DNA of 64,000 bases, taken from NCBI RefSeq assembly GCF_003945595.2, contig NW_024104316.1, positions 372,001 to 436,000 on the forward strand, given 5' to 3'. This document shows, in pieces, positions 46,982 to 61,900 of the stretch. Both the position numbers and the translations under genes were made by a program. Below the pieces are notes generated by a model. That model searched no databases and was not told where the DNA came from. It saw only the letters and a list, made by a program, of their open reading frames with translations. This DNA comes from Pipra filicauda. Its lineage: Eukaryota; Chordata; Aves; Passeriformes; Pipridae. Positions within the stretch are counted from its first letter, which is position 1. Every line of letters begins with the position of its first letter.

Positions 46982-49900
46982 GCGCTGGAGTAGCGAGAAT
47001 GTGGTGGTGGAGTTCCGCGACGCCCAGGTCGGGGGGCCCGGGGGCTGCCGCGTCACCGCGCCGCGGGGGCCGCCCCCCGGCCGGCCCGTGGCGAGCGGAG
47101 CGGGGGGAGGTCCCAGCCCGGGAGGGCTCGGCGGCCCCGCGGGGCCTTTCGCCGGCGGTGGACGGGGCTGAGGTGGCCTGGCGCCGTTTGCGCGGAGATG
47201 ACGCCTTCATTCACGGGGCGCTTAGTTACTAATCTTAATAGGTTTCGTGTTGTTTCTCTAAAGTATGTCGGCGGGCCTAATAGAAGATATTGTCACTTCC
47301 CACACGTCTTTCCCCTTTTCCGTTCCCTGGAGGTGCTCAGGGCCGCGCTGGAGGGGGCTCTGAGCAACCTGGTCTAGTGGGAGGTGTCCCTGCCCATGGA
47401 ACTTCATGTTTCATACATGAAATTAACCACGAAGGGCTTGGAACGGGATGAGCTTTAAGGTCCCTTGAACCCAAACCATTCTGTGGCTCTGTGAGTTTTC
47501 CTCTGAGAACGTTGCAGCTACTGTCTCACTGCCGTATAAATTGCTGAGTGTTGCTCGATTAATAGGAAAAGTGGGTTATGTTTTTTTTATAAATAGCAGA
47601 AAAGTCAGCTTTTGGGTTTGAAGCTGATGGTGACAGGAGAACTCTTCTCAGAGTTTGTTTATATGCTCTCTTAGAAGCTGTTCTTCCATCCCTGGAAGTG
47701 TGCAAGGCCAGGTTGGACAGGGCTTTGGTCTAGTGGAAGGTGTCCCTGCCCATGGCAGGGGGTTGGAATGCGATGAGCTTTGTGGTCCCTTCCAACCCAA
47801 ACCATTCTATGATTCTATTCTAAGAAACATGGAGGTTTTTTGAGACATTGGCAGTTGCTTAGCAAAGCTGGATACATTGAATGAACTATGAACTGCTTCA
47901 GCAGGAAACCCAGAAAGATTAAAAAGTAGGTCTGCAAGCTCTTTCATCACCTCATATGTCCTCTTATGCTGGAGCAGTGGCAACTCTGCCTTTACTTCTG
48001 CAAACAGGGGCAGTGAATCCTGTGTGCTGCATCCAGCCTACCCTCTGTAAGCTCACAAAGCTTTTCACTTTTATACCTCAAAAGCTTTGTATCGGTTTCG
48101 TTGTCCTCCTCGAAGTGTTAAAGCAGCTTCATTTGCTATTGAAGGTTTGGCCTCAGGAAACCAGTAATGAGATATGAGGGTACACATGCCTAGATAACAG
48201 ATTCAAGTTGCATCTGGCTCAGGAGATATGTGGCCTCATGATGTTGTTGCTTACTCATGTGGGAGCAGAGGGGATGAGTGTTTCCATGCCCTCCTGCAGC
48301 AGTTGGTTTCAATCTTGCAGTTGGTTTCAGTCTCCAGCCTTGACGGAGGGTGAACACGGCTGGTTCCATCCCTTCAGTTCACTCCAGTGTGATCTTTCTG
48401 GAGCCGTCCTGACCTGCCTGCTCTCCCTGTGAAACCAGAGAACTTCTGTGGCTGAGGCTGCCAGACTGCTGCTTCAGCCTAAACTCATTTATATATTTGT
48501 GTCTGAGCTTTTTTTAGGAGGCTGCGGGAACATTTTTGCAGGTGGGAAATCTGTTTTTGAGAAACCGGAACACCTTTGTTGAAATCGTGTACCAGGCTTG
48601 AGTTCTGCCTATAGGCCACACTGTATCCAAAATCCCTACCCCAAAACCAATTTAAATGGAAACAAGTCAAAAGAGTGGGCAGCTGTTACATTTATAGCCA
48701 GTACATGTCTGCAAGCACCGCAGTTGTCTTTGTTCTGGAGGGTGTCGAGAAAACTACAGCGCCCAACCTGTAACACTTCAGAAAATCTCTGAGTGCCTCA
48801 GGGCCACTGTTGCCTACAAGTGTCACCTTTCTGTACAAGCTGGCAGAGTTGGCAGTCCTCCCTACTCTTGTGATTTAGACAAGACCCACAGGCTCTTCTC
48901 AGGCTGTTGGCACTGTCAGAGGGTAAAGCTCACCTCATCCAGCGGTGAAAAAGAACTATTTGTAGGTACTCAGCGTGTGGATGGTAAGTTGGGTACACAG
49001 GGAATTGGTATTTCTTGCTAGGAGTTTACAGCTCTTGAAAAACAGCATAGCCTTGTCAAATTGGGTTAGTCTGTTGGCTTTCAGGTGGAGAGAATGAGGC
49101 TGGATTGAAAACTAATGGAAATTCAGGCATGAAAAGGTGTTTTTCCTTGGCTTGCTTAGAAGAAATCAAGCGAAATGCCAAAGTAGATGTTTGAAGTCTG
49201 AGACGATGCTGCCTGGGCTGTGGGCTCAGAGCAGGTTCTCAAATGTGCTGTGCTCCTGCGGTGCTTACTCATGTCATTGTCATTCATGAACAGCCATTCC
49301 AGCTATCCTCAGTGTGGTTTTGGGATAAAAACTGCTTTCAGGTTGGTTTGCTCCGTTTCCACTCCCCCCTTCTGGAGGGTTGTGCTCTGCAGACTGACAT
49401 ATCACTCTACCAAGCATTAAATGGCAGCTGTTTGGCTTTTTTCATGTCTCTATATAGGTCACTTGTATTGTAGGGAACTGTTGGTGTAAAATTACTTCAT
49501 TTATGACCCACCAGGATAGCAGCCTGACATGTGAAGCTTTTTATTTCATTCTAATTGTTCATTACATTTTATGATGTTTGGTGCCTGGAAAAATACCAGT
49601 TTACCAGTGTTCATTATTGCAAACAATTTGTAAGGATTTATGAGATCCTGGTGCCAGCAGCAGAAAAAATAAACTCACATGAAATTATCAATCACTTTAA
49701 ATTGACATGGGTTTTTTCTGTCTTGAGGAAAGATGGCCACAGCTGTGTGAAATATATCTCCTGACTAGCTCTTCATCACAGGAGAAAGTTCTGGTTCCAC
49801 TAATGGCTTTAGTGATCCTTATTTTAATTCCTCAGAAGTGAAATGTGTTTCATCTGGGAAAAGTTCCTTCTCCTGCTGTTTGTTTTTTGTTGTTTTTTTG

Positions 49901-52900
49901 TTTTTTTTTTTTTAATGCAGATTTAGTAACCCACTTTGTTGTTTTGGAAGGTGCTGTGAAATCCAAAAAGTAGAAATTGTTTCTTGATCATTTAGAGAGT
50001 TTCTTATTTACAGCATTAGTTTTAGGACTAAGGAAACCCTGCCAGAAGACTGGATTTGCTACCTAAGAAAAAGCAGTGAAAGGGGGCCATTCCAGGAATG
50101 GCAAAAGTGGGCTCCAGCTGAAACTCTGCAAGCAATTGTAGCTCTTTGCTATGTGGACTCTAGTAAAAAATGAGCCCATGATGCTGTTTTTCCCTCACTT
50201 GGGGTACTTGCAAGGAGAGGATGGGGCCCTGGCTGAAAAATCTCAGGTTTTGTGATGGTCGTTTTACTGTCAAATCTGACTGAAATGGAGTGGGATTGCT
50301 GTATTGTCTGTCAGGTTTTAGTGATGCTTGTAAGTAGTAACTGTGGGACATCCTGAAGTCTTGTTACATCCACGCTGAGAGCACTTAAAATCCAGAACAG
50401 CAGCAGGAGATACATCCTGAGCCTTCAGAGAGGCGGCTTTGAAGATGACAGCAGTTACTGTGAAGAATGTGGGGCATATTCTGATTTTGTACTGTGAATG
50501 CTAAAAACTGAATTGAAGTCATATCTGTGTTTATAGGCTGAACTGTTCAGCTTTCCAAGTAAATTTTTCCTTTATTCTCTTGGCAGTTAAAGGAGATGAT
50601 GAACCAATTCCATTCTAAACAAAGATAGGGAGACAATATCCAAACAGTCCTTTTTTTCTTTTTTTTTTTTCCTAATGGCCCTTAAGTTATCTTATAGCCT
50701 TCTGTACATGCAATGCCAAAGTAAATTCTGATGCCTCTTGGCCATCTCTCATTTTTGGAGACCAGCCACACACAAATGGTTGCACTTCTGTCTCCCAGTA
50801 CGTATATAATTAAATCTGACCCTGCAATGAAAGAGAGAGACTGAGAAAGTTCCTGAGCAGGAGCAGAGGCTGATTAATACAGATTATTAGAGCTGCTGAT
50901 TGAAAGGCTGCAGCTGTGATTGCCATAGTGGGGAGAAGGGAGCAAGGTCTTGGTGCTTGTGATGGTGTCTGCCAGGTCTTGTCCTCGGTTTACAGTGACA
51001 GAGATGTTTGCTGTGTGCTGTCCTGCGTCCCAGATTACCCACTACACCCTGTAATCCATCTGTACTATTGGAAGGGGATGTAACTGGGGGATGAGCTGGC
51101 AGGCTTTGCTGAGCTGCCCCCCAAAGCCGTGTGTTTGAGCAGCTGACCTGGCAGGTATCACTGAGTTTTGTTGTGTGTTTGTCTCCAACAGGCGACGGCG
51201 ATGTCGGTGGATTGCCTGGGACAGCGCGCGGTGCTCTCGGGGTGAGTGTGACAGTCACTGGCACGAGCCAGGCCAGCAGCCTTCAGGCTGACCTCAGCAT
51301 TGTTTCAGAAAGCTGCTGCTGAATTCTGCTCAAGGCTTGATGAAAAGGATTCTGGATCACATTCCCAATGGGATACAGAGTGGAGAGACAGCAACAACAG
51401 CACAATAAAATACTGATGTGGCTTTCCTGATATGTGCTTTCCCAAACCTTCAGAGTAGGGCCTTGAGGACTTTGGTCAGGAAAGGCAGCCAAGATGTTCT
51501 TTGTGTTCCTTCTCTTGGAAGAATGGCCAGTCCTCAGAGCAGCTGTGTGCTCACTATACAGCTGACATAGGTGACGCTGCTGTGGTTAATTATATAGGGT
51601 TCAGTATGTTTTGATCCTGGTCTTCCATAGGTTTCAGCTGGGTCACAATTATTTCAACAAGCAGTTTCTCTCCCTTCTAAGATGAACCACACTGGGTGAT
51701 ACCTTGCTTTGTGGGGAGTTGGCCACATCCAGCAGGATGTATGAGCTCAGGTTTGCCATCATGCAGAGTTATTTCTGCAGCGTGAAGAGTTAGCTAAGGT
51801 AAGTAACAGAATCAGCTCGGTGCAGGACTGTGTCCGCCCACATTTACAAGCTGCTGCAGCTGAGCAGGAGCTCTATGCGGGTGTCCTTGTACTGTCTGCA
51901 GAACCAAGCCCCCAAACTGTGGTGTGGAAAGATACACCCACGTAGAATCATCTTATGTTTCTCAAGGCTCATTAACTCTTGCTCAGACCAGCCCCCCCCT
52001 TGCACTCCCAGCCCTGTGCCACTTCGGCTCTGTTGCTGCAGCGTTAGGCCAGAAAAGCCTATTTGGATGTGTTTGCACCATTTTCCAGCTCTTCCTTTTG
52101 TGTCCTAGTTATCTGGGATTTTCTGTGGTCTGAGCTGTCTATTACATTTGCATATCCTGTCTAATTTCAGTGTGTCTTGTACTTTTTGGGCGGTTGTTTT
52201 TGTTTTTTTTTTTTTTTGGTAGCCATTTCTGAAATATATTGTCAAATGTACCAGTAGTGTTCTCACCTGTCTCGTGAAATGCTTCTCTTCTTTCTGAAAT
52301 ATATTGTCAAATGTACCAGTAGTGTTCTCACCTGTCTCGTGAAATGCTTCTCTTCTTTTGATTGTTGTGCCTCTAGACACAGGGCTGTGAGCTCCACGTG
52401 AGCTTGGGGTTTTGAGATCAGTCCCGTGAGATGCAGCCCCTCTGTGTGTGTCTTGCAGCCGCCGTTTCCTCTACATAGTCAACCTGGATGCACCGAATGA
52501 GGGTCATCGCAAGATCTCCCGCCAGAGCAAGTGGGACATTGGGGCAGTGCAGTGGAACCCACACGACAGCTACGCCTACTATTTTGCAGCTTCAGTAAGT
52601 TCACTCATTTACAAGGTCTCTCCTGCCCTGGTCTTTCATGGGTGAGCTTCTGCAGAGCTGGAAGGCTCTGTGGAGCTGGCACAGACATGCTTCTGCAAGT
52701 CACATTGCAAGGTCAAGGCCTAACTGATTTACTGCCAGCAAGGTCTGGCTTGATGACTATCGGTTATTGGTCAGTCAAGGTTGAATCTAGTTTTGCTTGG
52801 TTGTTGTTTACAAAACACCTTGGCAAATAAACCAGACATCTAAACGGTCCTTTTCTGGAGGGAAGAGGGGATGTGCTCCCTTTGTACCTTCCATTCTGTT

Positions 52901-55900
52901 ATGAAATTTGTGCACTTCTTGAATTTCTTGCTCTGTGCTGTTTTATTTCACCTCCCTGCCTTGCTGGTGGGCTGTGGTGCACCAGGCAGTCTGTAAATAG
53001 CACGAGTCAGTACTGGCTCAGCGCTGTGACAGTCGGGGTTTGCAGATGGGCTCAGACCGGATGGGCAAGGAGCTCTGATTTTTGTGTGGAGAAGTAAATG
53101 GGCTGGGCTGAAGAAGCAGTAGTGGCCATGTGAGACTGAGTGCAGTTTTTGGCCCTGATCTGTACTCAGCCTGTCATGCTCTGCAGGTTGTTCACCCAGA
53201 GCTCTGCTGGCAGCAGTCTCGGCCGTCACCCACAGCACCACGGCAACCAGCTGGGCACAGACTGTTCTCAGGGCAAGGTGCCTTTTCTGCCTGTTGTGTC
53301 CTCTTTTGTGGCCTGAGAGTCCTGGAACAGCTAGGGATGGAGAGGTTTCGTCTGTTTTTTTGAGGGAATACTTATTTGAAGGTGATTTGGGGGGATTTTT
53401 GTTCCTTTTGCTTCCTGGATTGGCTATGATTGTTATTAAAGGCAGTTTTAAAAGAGGACCAGTGCTGTCAGCTGGGAGCCTCTGTCTGCTTGCTCTCTGA
53501 CATTCCCCAGCCTTTCTTCTCCCAGCTCTGGCACATGACTGATATCTTAAAGGTGCCCTCAGCAGTGGTCTGCTTCTGAGCAAAGAGTTAGTAAAACTGG
53601 CAAAAAAGTGTCCTTCATTGCCACTTCTGGTTACAGTCTGTGGAAATTAAAACCAAGTAAGGAAATGCACTGGGCAAGCCACAAGTGGAGCAGGAAAGCT
53701 TCTTCTCAAACACACTCTGAAGACAATATCCAGTGATTGGTTCATGCTGATCTGAGCAGGACCCTGCTGCAAAGGGGAGCTGTGCCCATCTCACCCACCT
53801 GAGCGCTCCTGTCTCTTGCTGCTCTGAGCATCAAACACAGGGACCCATCTTGTCCCAGACTGAAACTAGGCATAGCTGGCATCAAACCTTGCTGCTCCTG
53901 TTTATAAACAAACATGCTAAGATGCTCTGGGGATTTAGATGTAGTTGCTGACACACATCGGGTGAGGAATCCCCAAGATGAGATCAGGCGTCTTTTCCGG
54001 TTTGGGTCAAAAATGCTGCCTTTCCAGCCATCTCACTGTGCTGTAGACAGCCCGAGGGTCCTATCCCTCTGCATCCCTGTGGGTGGAGAGGGAGTGTGAA
54101 AGGCTACTGCCCTGTTTGCCAGCAACCTCATCTAGTTTGCAGTCCTGTCCTGTTAACTGGAAGTGGTGCAGGCAGAGGGGAATCTGTCCTTGTGTTTCGA
54201 TAAGACCTTCTTATTTAGTTCTTTCCAGAAGAGCTGGAGCGTGTCCTTTTGCTGTGCTTGGCTGTGTCTGCCCTCTGGCCCAAGCATGTTTCTGGGGACT
54301 CCTGAGCTGTTTCAGAAATGCTGTTGTTTTCAGTCCTAGATGCTTGTTATTTCTTTTGTGTGGCCACAGATGCTTGAACAAGAGGGTGATGAAATTGTTG
54401 GAAGTGAATACTGATACTTACCACAAAAAGCAGAGTTTTTGAGAAAATGCTCCTGTTGGGAGGAACGGCCTCTCTGGTGATCCTTATCTTGTATCTTATC
54501 TCTGGAGTCCTGGATAAATCCCACTGGGTAATTTTCACTCTACCCCCCTTAAATCCTTCTGTCAATGAGAAGCATGAAAGGAGTTTTTCTTGCCCCAAGC
54601 TCTTGTGCAGCCCTGCTGTGTCATGGGTTAGAGAAATGCCATATATTATTGCTGAGTTGAGAGAAGACCTTCCATTTAAGGGAAGGCTGTAGCGTTTTAT
54701 CTGTTTGCAACTTGAAATTCACATGGAGCAGCTTAGGGGTAGGAAGAAAATCCACCACCGCAAAAAAACCCTGCCACAAAAATTGTAACAGTTGCACTGG
54801 ATGTTAGAAGTCTTTTCCAACCTAAATGATTCTGTGTTTCTGCGAAGTCTCTTATCTATTATATTTTTCCTTATCTACCTGTAAGTCTGAAAACAAGGGG
54901 CTAATGAAGATCAAAATTTGAGGTTGTGTTCCCTCTGGTTTTGCAAAATCAATAGGAATTTCCAGTCGCTGCCTAAGACCCGCTGTGGTTCATGCTGTAT
55001 ATGCACCCAAAAAGGCAATTCCTGCCTTAGAAAGATTAGAGCTGGCTGGGACTGAACTGAACCTTGATTGAGAGAGAACATGAACTTACAGCACAATAAC
55101 CGGTTTCAAGTAACTTTGTGTGTGGCTGCACTTGGGCAAGGCTGGAATGAGTGAAGAAACCCTAAATAATGTTGTCATTGATACATCTGTTTTGCCTTTG
55201 TGGTTTACAGTTAGTGATAAGCACTTAAAGCTTTTCTCCTGGGCTGGCAAGTATGGGAGTACCCTTGAGGAGGTGTCCTTGAGTCCATTAAACTATATTG
55301 TTTGTGTTTGGCAGTGGCCCTGATTATCCCAGAAGGGAATTGAGAGTGAGTTGAGGAGCACTAGTGGTAATCTGGCATCCCCCTCACTGAAAACTCCAGT
55401 TGAATCTGAACAGGCTGGCAGGGTATTCCTGCAGAGAGAATTTGGCCGCCTGTTGCTTGCAGTTACAGCATGTTGTTAGGAAATAAAAGCTCCGGGAACA
55501 TAATTCGTGGAAACATTTTGCAATGTGATTTTTTTTTTTCTCCCGTTCTAGTTTATCTCCAGTTTTAAGTGAGTGTAATTAAAGTGTAAGCTTTTGAGAT
55601 TCCTTGCAGCCTGTAGTTTCATCTTTGCTTTTCTGCTTTGGGCAAGGACTTTGCTAATCACAGTGTGACTCACTGTTAAATGAGGTTGCTCAAAGTGAAG
55701 GGACCCTGGTCCTAACACACAGATCCCTCTCCTACCTTGTTGGGCTGAGAGTGTCTCTCCTTTCTTCCATCTAATTTCAGAGTAATCAGCGAGTTGACCT
55801 GTATAAGTGGAAGGAAGGCAATGGGGAAGTTTGCACGTCACTGCAAGGACACACACGTGTGATCAGGTGAGGAACAAGTGATGCTGTGGGCTGCAGGATG

Positions 55901-58900
55901 GAGAATGATGCATTGTTTCATAGAAGCTAAATGTTTCAGTCCTGGCCCTGCACAGGCTCTGTTCTGAGCCTGGTTTTACTCACTTTTCTGGACTGGACTG
56001 CCTTCCCATTTGGTGATGACATCATGTGTGAAGCGGCTCACCCTCTCATGGCTCCCCCACTGTATCAACTTAGCCCTTGATGGCTTGAGTGTCATTGCCT
56101 TAGGCTGCTGTCCTTGTAATGAGCAGCAGCAGCATCTGGGAAACAGATAGCAGTATGTTTATTAAATTGAATCCCAGCTGTGTTTCTGTGTGATAGCAGC
56201 TTAATTAAAGCAGGTAATCCCAAAGACCAAGTTTAGAGAGTGTTACAGTGGTGCAGGGGATTTCTGCCTCTAGTTCCAAGGTTGTATTTCAATGATGGGC
56301 TGGAAATGCAGCTGAGAGACTGTTTTTACTCCAGCTCCTGACTATGGAAAGTATTTGCAGCCCTTCAAATGGCAGTTGTTTGCACTGACTGGAGGCTGTT
56401 TGTGTCAGAGGTGCACTTGGTGTTCCCAACAGGGAGGCATCCCAGAGTGAGGGGTTGATGCCAAGGATGTGTGGTAACTGGGAACTCACTGAGACAGTGT
56501 CCCTTTGCCTGTGGAGTAAAGAGCACACACAGGATAGCTGTAAAGTTCAGGGCTGGGAGGATGCTGCACTGGAATTTACTTAGAAGCATTTCATTGCTTC
56601 TTGGAATTTACTTAGAGAAATTATTAAGATCTTGCTTTTTACTTAAAAAGTTTCAGTAGATGTCATGGAGTTGCTGTGAATTTGTCAGAGAATGTACTGG
56701 GGGCTTGTGAGAGGCTGATGCAAACCGGGTGTGCTTTGCTTTACTGATCTCCTGTGATTTTGCATTTGCAGCGACCTGGACTGGGCAGTGTTTGAGCCAG
56801 ACCTACTGGTCACCAGTTCTGTGGACACATACATCTACATCTGGGACATCAAGTACGAATCAGTTTTGTTTCTGCACTGCAGGGGAATTGTTGGGCTCCT
56901 TTCCATAATTATCAGCTTGCAGGGCAAGGCACACCCTGATGGGTGCTGCTCTTCGGCTGTGCTTGCAGGGGCTTCAGATCCTTGCCATCTTCTCCCAAGA
57001 TGATTTCTCTTCCCCTATTTTCAAGCCAGTTCAGAGTCAATGAAGGGCAGTAGAGTGGTATAGTTAAACTACAGACATGCTTCTGTTTTGAAAAAATACT
57101 GTCTAGCTTCACTCCCTGCCCACTTCATATCTTTCCTTGGGGGCTTTCCTTGGAGCCCAAGGGTGTTCCTCAACCTGCTGGGTTTTTTAGCTGAGTGAAT
57201 GGGCACTGTCTCATGATCTCATAACCATTTTCCAGTAACTTCAGTGATTGTTGCTGATTCTCCCTCAGTGATGGGAAGACTGACAATGGTATTCAAGGTT
57301 TTCTCGTTTGTGCTTTCCTGTGATTCCTGGTGCTTTCCATCATGAGTAATTTCAGGGTAGCAGATATTTCCAACTATATATCCAAACCCCACCAATATTT
57401 AGACCCCATATTTTACACCTGAGAAGCAAGGAGCTGGCACTGGGACTGCTGGGTTCTCTTGCTGGCTGCACAACTCTTTATGATCCCTGGCAAGTCACTT
57501 TGTTCCTCTCTGCCTCCCTTGCTCAGTTATAATAGGAAGATAATTATATAACCTCACTGCACCAGGCTACCCCGAGGCTTGTTTAGCTCCTATGAAGCAC
57601 TTAGATCCTTGGTTAAATGGTGCTTGAGAATGACAATATATTATTAATGTGTAATTAAAAGACATAGGGAGACAGCAACTGCTGGTTGTGTTTTCCTGTG
57701 ATAGTAATCTTAGTGCCAAGTAAAAAATAGAGGTCTCTGAAGGTTGTTATGAGAAGTCCTCCTTTAACTCTGTTGTGCCCTTCCATTGCTGTGTGTCTGC
57801 CTGTACCACTTGTCCAGAAAAGCTTCATTAGGCAGGCTCTGATGAACCTCTACATTGCACTTGTGCTGGGAAGGCTCTGAGCTTGCAGGAGCACTGGGTG
57901 CTGGTGCTGCTGGCCTCCAGCAAATAACCATCCTACTGAAGGGACCCTCTCTAATGACACCCTAGGGAGGTAGCCCTGCAGTAAGGGCAATTGGAAATTC
58001 CCCACCTAATTTTTCATACAAAGTAACTTTTTGATTAGGCAGGCATTCTTAGAGGGAGAGGTGCAGTCCATTCCGGAAAATGTTCAGCTTTTCAGCAAAC
58101 AGAAAAAGCTGAAGACAATATTCCTTATTTTCCCTGTCACTTTTCGTGAAAGAGCAGGTGAATTCCTGAGGAGCAAGGTCAGGAACTGAATTATTGCCTT
58201 CATCCATGTCCTGGCTGCTAGGAGTTGTTATGGTGCTGCGCCGGCTTCTGCCACCACAAAATTTGATCTGCAGACAGAATTTGGTCTGCAGACAGCTGAG
58301 CTTATTTCCTACTAATTTTGTTATTATATGCTAGACATGAAGTTTTTTGCTTTGGAGTCACTACTCTGTCTGCCTTGAATCAGCGTCTGCAAAGGATTGA
58401 CAAACACATCAATGGCTTTTGTCAAGTATTTCCACAGCTCTGTTTGTTCCTTTTAATCCTCCTGGGAAAGGCTGTTTTGTTGCTTCCTGCAGCAATAATT
58501 TGTGAACCCAGTTTCCTGGCCTACCCAGTTGCAACATGCCACGCTTTCCACGTGTTTCTTCTCCCTCTGTTCCACTCCAGCTCTATCCTATGTCCTAAAC
58601 TTCCTGCTGCATGTGGTGGCAAGGCAGGATCATAAATTGGTTGGGTTTGGAAGGGACCTAAAGATCATCCAGTTCCATCACCCTGGCAAGGGCAGGGACA
58701 CCTTCCGTTAGATCAGGTTGCTCAGTGCCCCATCCAACCTGGCTCCGAATGCTTCCAGGATGGCTGTTGTCCTCCAGCTGGTCACCTTTATTCTATTTAA
58801 TGCTGGTGTATTTTGGTAAGCAGCAGACACATTAGGTCCCAAGGCAGCAATACAATTAGTCCTGGAACATGAAGGAGCTCCCTGGGGAGGCTGGACTGTG

Positions 58901-61900
58901 CTGTGGGTACTCACATGAGCCACGCTGTGTTTCAGGGACACCAGGAAGCCCACGGTCTCGCTCTCTGCAGTCGGTAAGTTTGACATGTACGTGTGATGTA
59001 GACATTAAACAACCTTACTGTTGCATGTCCCTCCTGTTATTCCTCCCCCTCTTCCTGCTCCAAGGCTGGGCATGGCAGAGTACAGAAGTGCCACCATGTG
59101 TGATTGTCCCATGTAGGAGCAGCCTGAGGGGCTCCAGTTCACAACTCCTTTTAAGGGAGCAGAATTCAGAAAAGATGGGAAGCCCCTTGGGGGTTCCCAG
59201 GCATGGAGGGAGTTGTACTTGGACTGGTTCTGCTGACACTGGTGAACAGCCACATGGAGCTTCCTCCCTGCTTAACCACCCTGCTGCACTGCTTGTCCTG
59301 GGTTGCCTGTCTGTGTTTTCCTCATGTCCTTTTATGTTTGATTGAATCAGCTGAGAAACTGAACCGCACCCCAGGCAGTGCCAGCCTGTGCCCTCTTTTA
59401 CAGAGGGGCTGGGTACCTCAGCTGGCTGTACCCACTTCCCTGGGGCACCTGCAGCCTGCAGGGAGCTGGTTGGTGACACAAGGTGCTGTCTTTGGGCTGT
59501 GCTTGCTCTGGAACAGCATTTGTCATGGCTGCTGGCAGGGTGAATGTCCTGCAATACCTTCCCCTGGCAGGTGCTGTGTGTCAGTCCTCACCTGCTGCGA
59601 GCCTGGACTGGGCACGGATGATGAACAAAACATCCTTCTCATGAGTTACTGTCCCCAGCGTTAGAGAGTCCTTGCAATGGGTATCTCTCATGCTCTGCTG
59701 CTTAGATCTTAGGCTACACATCTGCACTCCCCTCCCAGCCAGCAAACCTCTGTGGCACAGAAATGCCAAGGCCTTACTGAGTCAGAGAGAAGCAGCGTTG
59801 AGCTCTGGTGTCTGGGGTGAGGTTTTACGGCTGAGGCAGCCCAGCAGCCAGCTCCCCAGAAAGCTTGCTTGCTTCCTTCCTTCATTCCTTCCTTCCTGCC
59901 GTGCCCCATGCCGTGTAGTGCTGGTCCAGACGTTTGTGTACCCTTCAGTGAGTGGATCAAATCAATCAACTGGCAGTCTATTTGCAGCTTTTTATCCCCT
60001 GGACTAGCTTTTTGCCAGGTTGTCAGGATGAATCGGCTCACCGTGCAGCAGGAGGTGGGCAGTGGAGGTGGGGAGTAGCAGCAGGCCAAGATCTGTTTTG
60101 CTTTCTCATGGATCTCACCTGTCTGATAGCTCAAAAGGTTTTGAGTGGCAGAATAAGGATGAACAGAACGTGCATTTCTCTTAAAATACCTGAACAATCT
60201 GCATTAACTGAAGCTGTGCTTTTTTTCTTATTAGAAATAACTACCCATCTTCTGATTTGACTGAGTCCCTCAGGATATCACATATAATCATATCTGGATC
60301 ACCATCCAGTTTCTTTACAGTGTCATTGATGTCTTTGACTTCTGTGGTGTATTTTGACAGCTGGACCTTCTGGTCTAACCAGTGAGTTCACTTCCATGTG
60401 GCCAGACCCAAGGTCCACCTGCACTGCAGCCTTCTCCTACACCTATATTTTAATCAGAGATCAATAGTTCTATTTGTCTGTTTAGCAGGAGACAAGGGTT
60501 TTGGGGAGATAAATCAGGCCTTAAGCACATGGAGTAACTTGAATGAAAGGAGAGGTGGTTTGGGAGGGAGGTGACGCAGTTCTTGTCTGGAGGAAATTGT
60601 TCCATCTGAGCTCATGGACATGATTATTTTAATGGAGCACAACCCCTGGCTAGAAGTTGTGGTCAAGATCTCTGGGCATGCAACTGGCACAGTCTTGCTT
60701 TGCTGTCCTGAGGGCACAAACACTACACTGAGGAATCAGGAGTTAGGAATTGTCATGCCATCCTTCCTGCTGGCTTCTGGGATGTCCCTCCTCTGAGCTG
60801 CCTTTCCTGGGCTAAGAGCAGCTCTAGGCCCAGGTCTACTGTGCCATTTTCTTTTTAATTGCATGTTTTCACCTGTGCTGTTTGTGCTGCAGCTGGAGCT
60901 TCCCAGGTGAAATGGAACAAGAAGAATGCCAACTGTTTAGCAACAAGCCACGATGGGGATGTCCGAATATGGGACAAAAGGGTAAGCTGAGGGTTTTTTG
61001 GGCAGTCTGTGTATATTCCCACCTACCTGATGCAGACATCCCTCTGGTCACAGGTAAATACTGAGAAAACGTACTACTTTATCCCAAATCTCTCTTGTGG
61101 GTGAGTTTAAACTAGAGAGAATTGGGAGTCCATGAACCTGGAGAGATTATGTAGATAGCCTGCTTTTCCAGAAACTGTCCCCATTAACATTTTCACTTTG
61201 ATCTCGTAGTAGTTAACTGTTTTATGGAGGATGAAGTATCATTTGGGCTGCACTTGGTGACTGGAACTTGCCACAACTTTTCTTCAACAACTTTTGCTGA
61301 ACTATTTGTCATTCTCCAGCAGGAGGTTGTTCTACCTCTCTTTCCCTTGTTAAAGTGTCTGTCTCTTCTTATGCCAAAGAACTAGACCATATTTCAGAAG
61401 TCCTGTGCTGAGAAGAAAAGTGTTTCTCCTTGCAGAAACCCAGCACTGCAGTGGAGTATTTGGCAGCTCATCTCTCCAAAATCCATGGTCTGGACTGGCA
61501 TCCTGACAATGAGTACACACTGGCCACTTCCAGCCAAGACAACTCTGTCAGGGTAAGTGTTGCTTCTGGGGTTTCTGCTGGGGAGGTGGAAGGATGGTGG
61601 AGCTGATCCCCTTCTACTGCTGGTGAAGTCTTGGGGAGTGCTTGCCATTGGTGAGATCTGGATCCTTATTGTTTGGTTTCTGTGCACCTGTGTGTGTTGA
61701 GCCAGGACTGCACTTTGAGAACAGGCAGAGAGGTCATTGAAGGATGGGTGCACATATGTTTGCCATGTATTTGTGTGATTAGGGCTATATTGGAGCTGAA
61801 AACAGCCGCCTCTGCCTGTTGTTTGCCAGAATGGAGCTGACCACACATGCCAGAAGAGCCTTCTCCCTGAAATGCAGTGTTGCCAGACTCAAACTGATTA

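Noticed and set aside
45394..47232. Open frames of 440 and 531 codons on both strands over the ZNRF1 first exon and divergent promoter
   Set aside because: The minus-strand frame is the ZNRF1 exon extended upstream through non-coding CpG island and downstream into the intron; the plus-strand frame is its antisense. Only 45633-46077 (-) has family resemblance.
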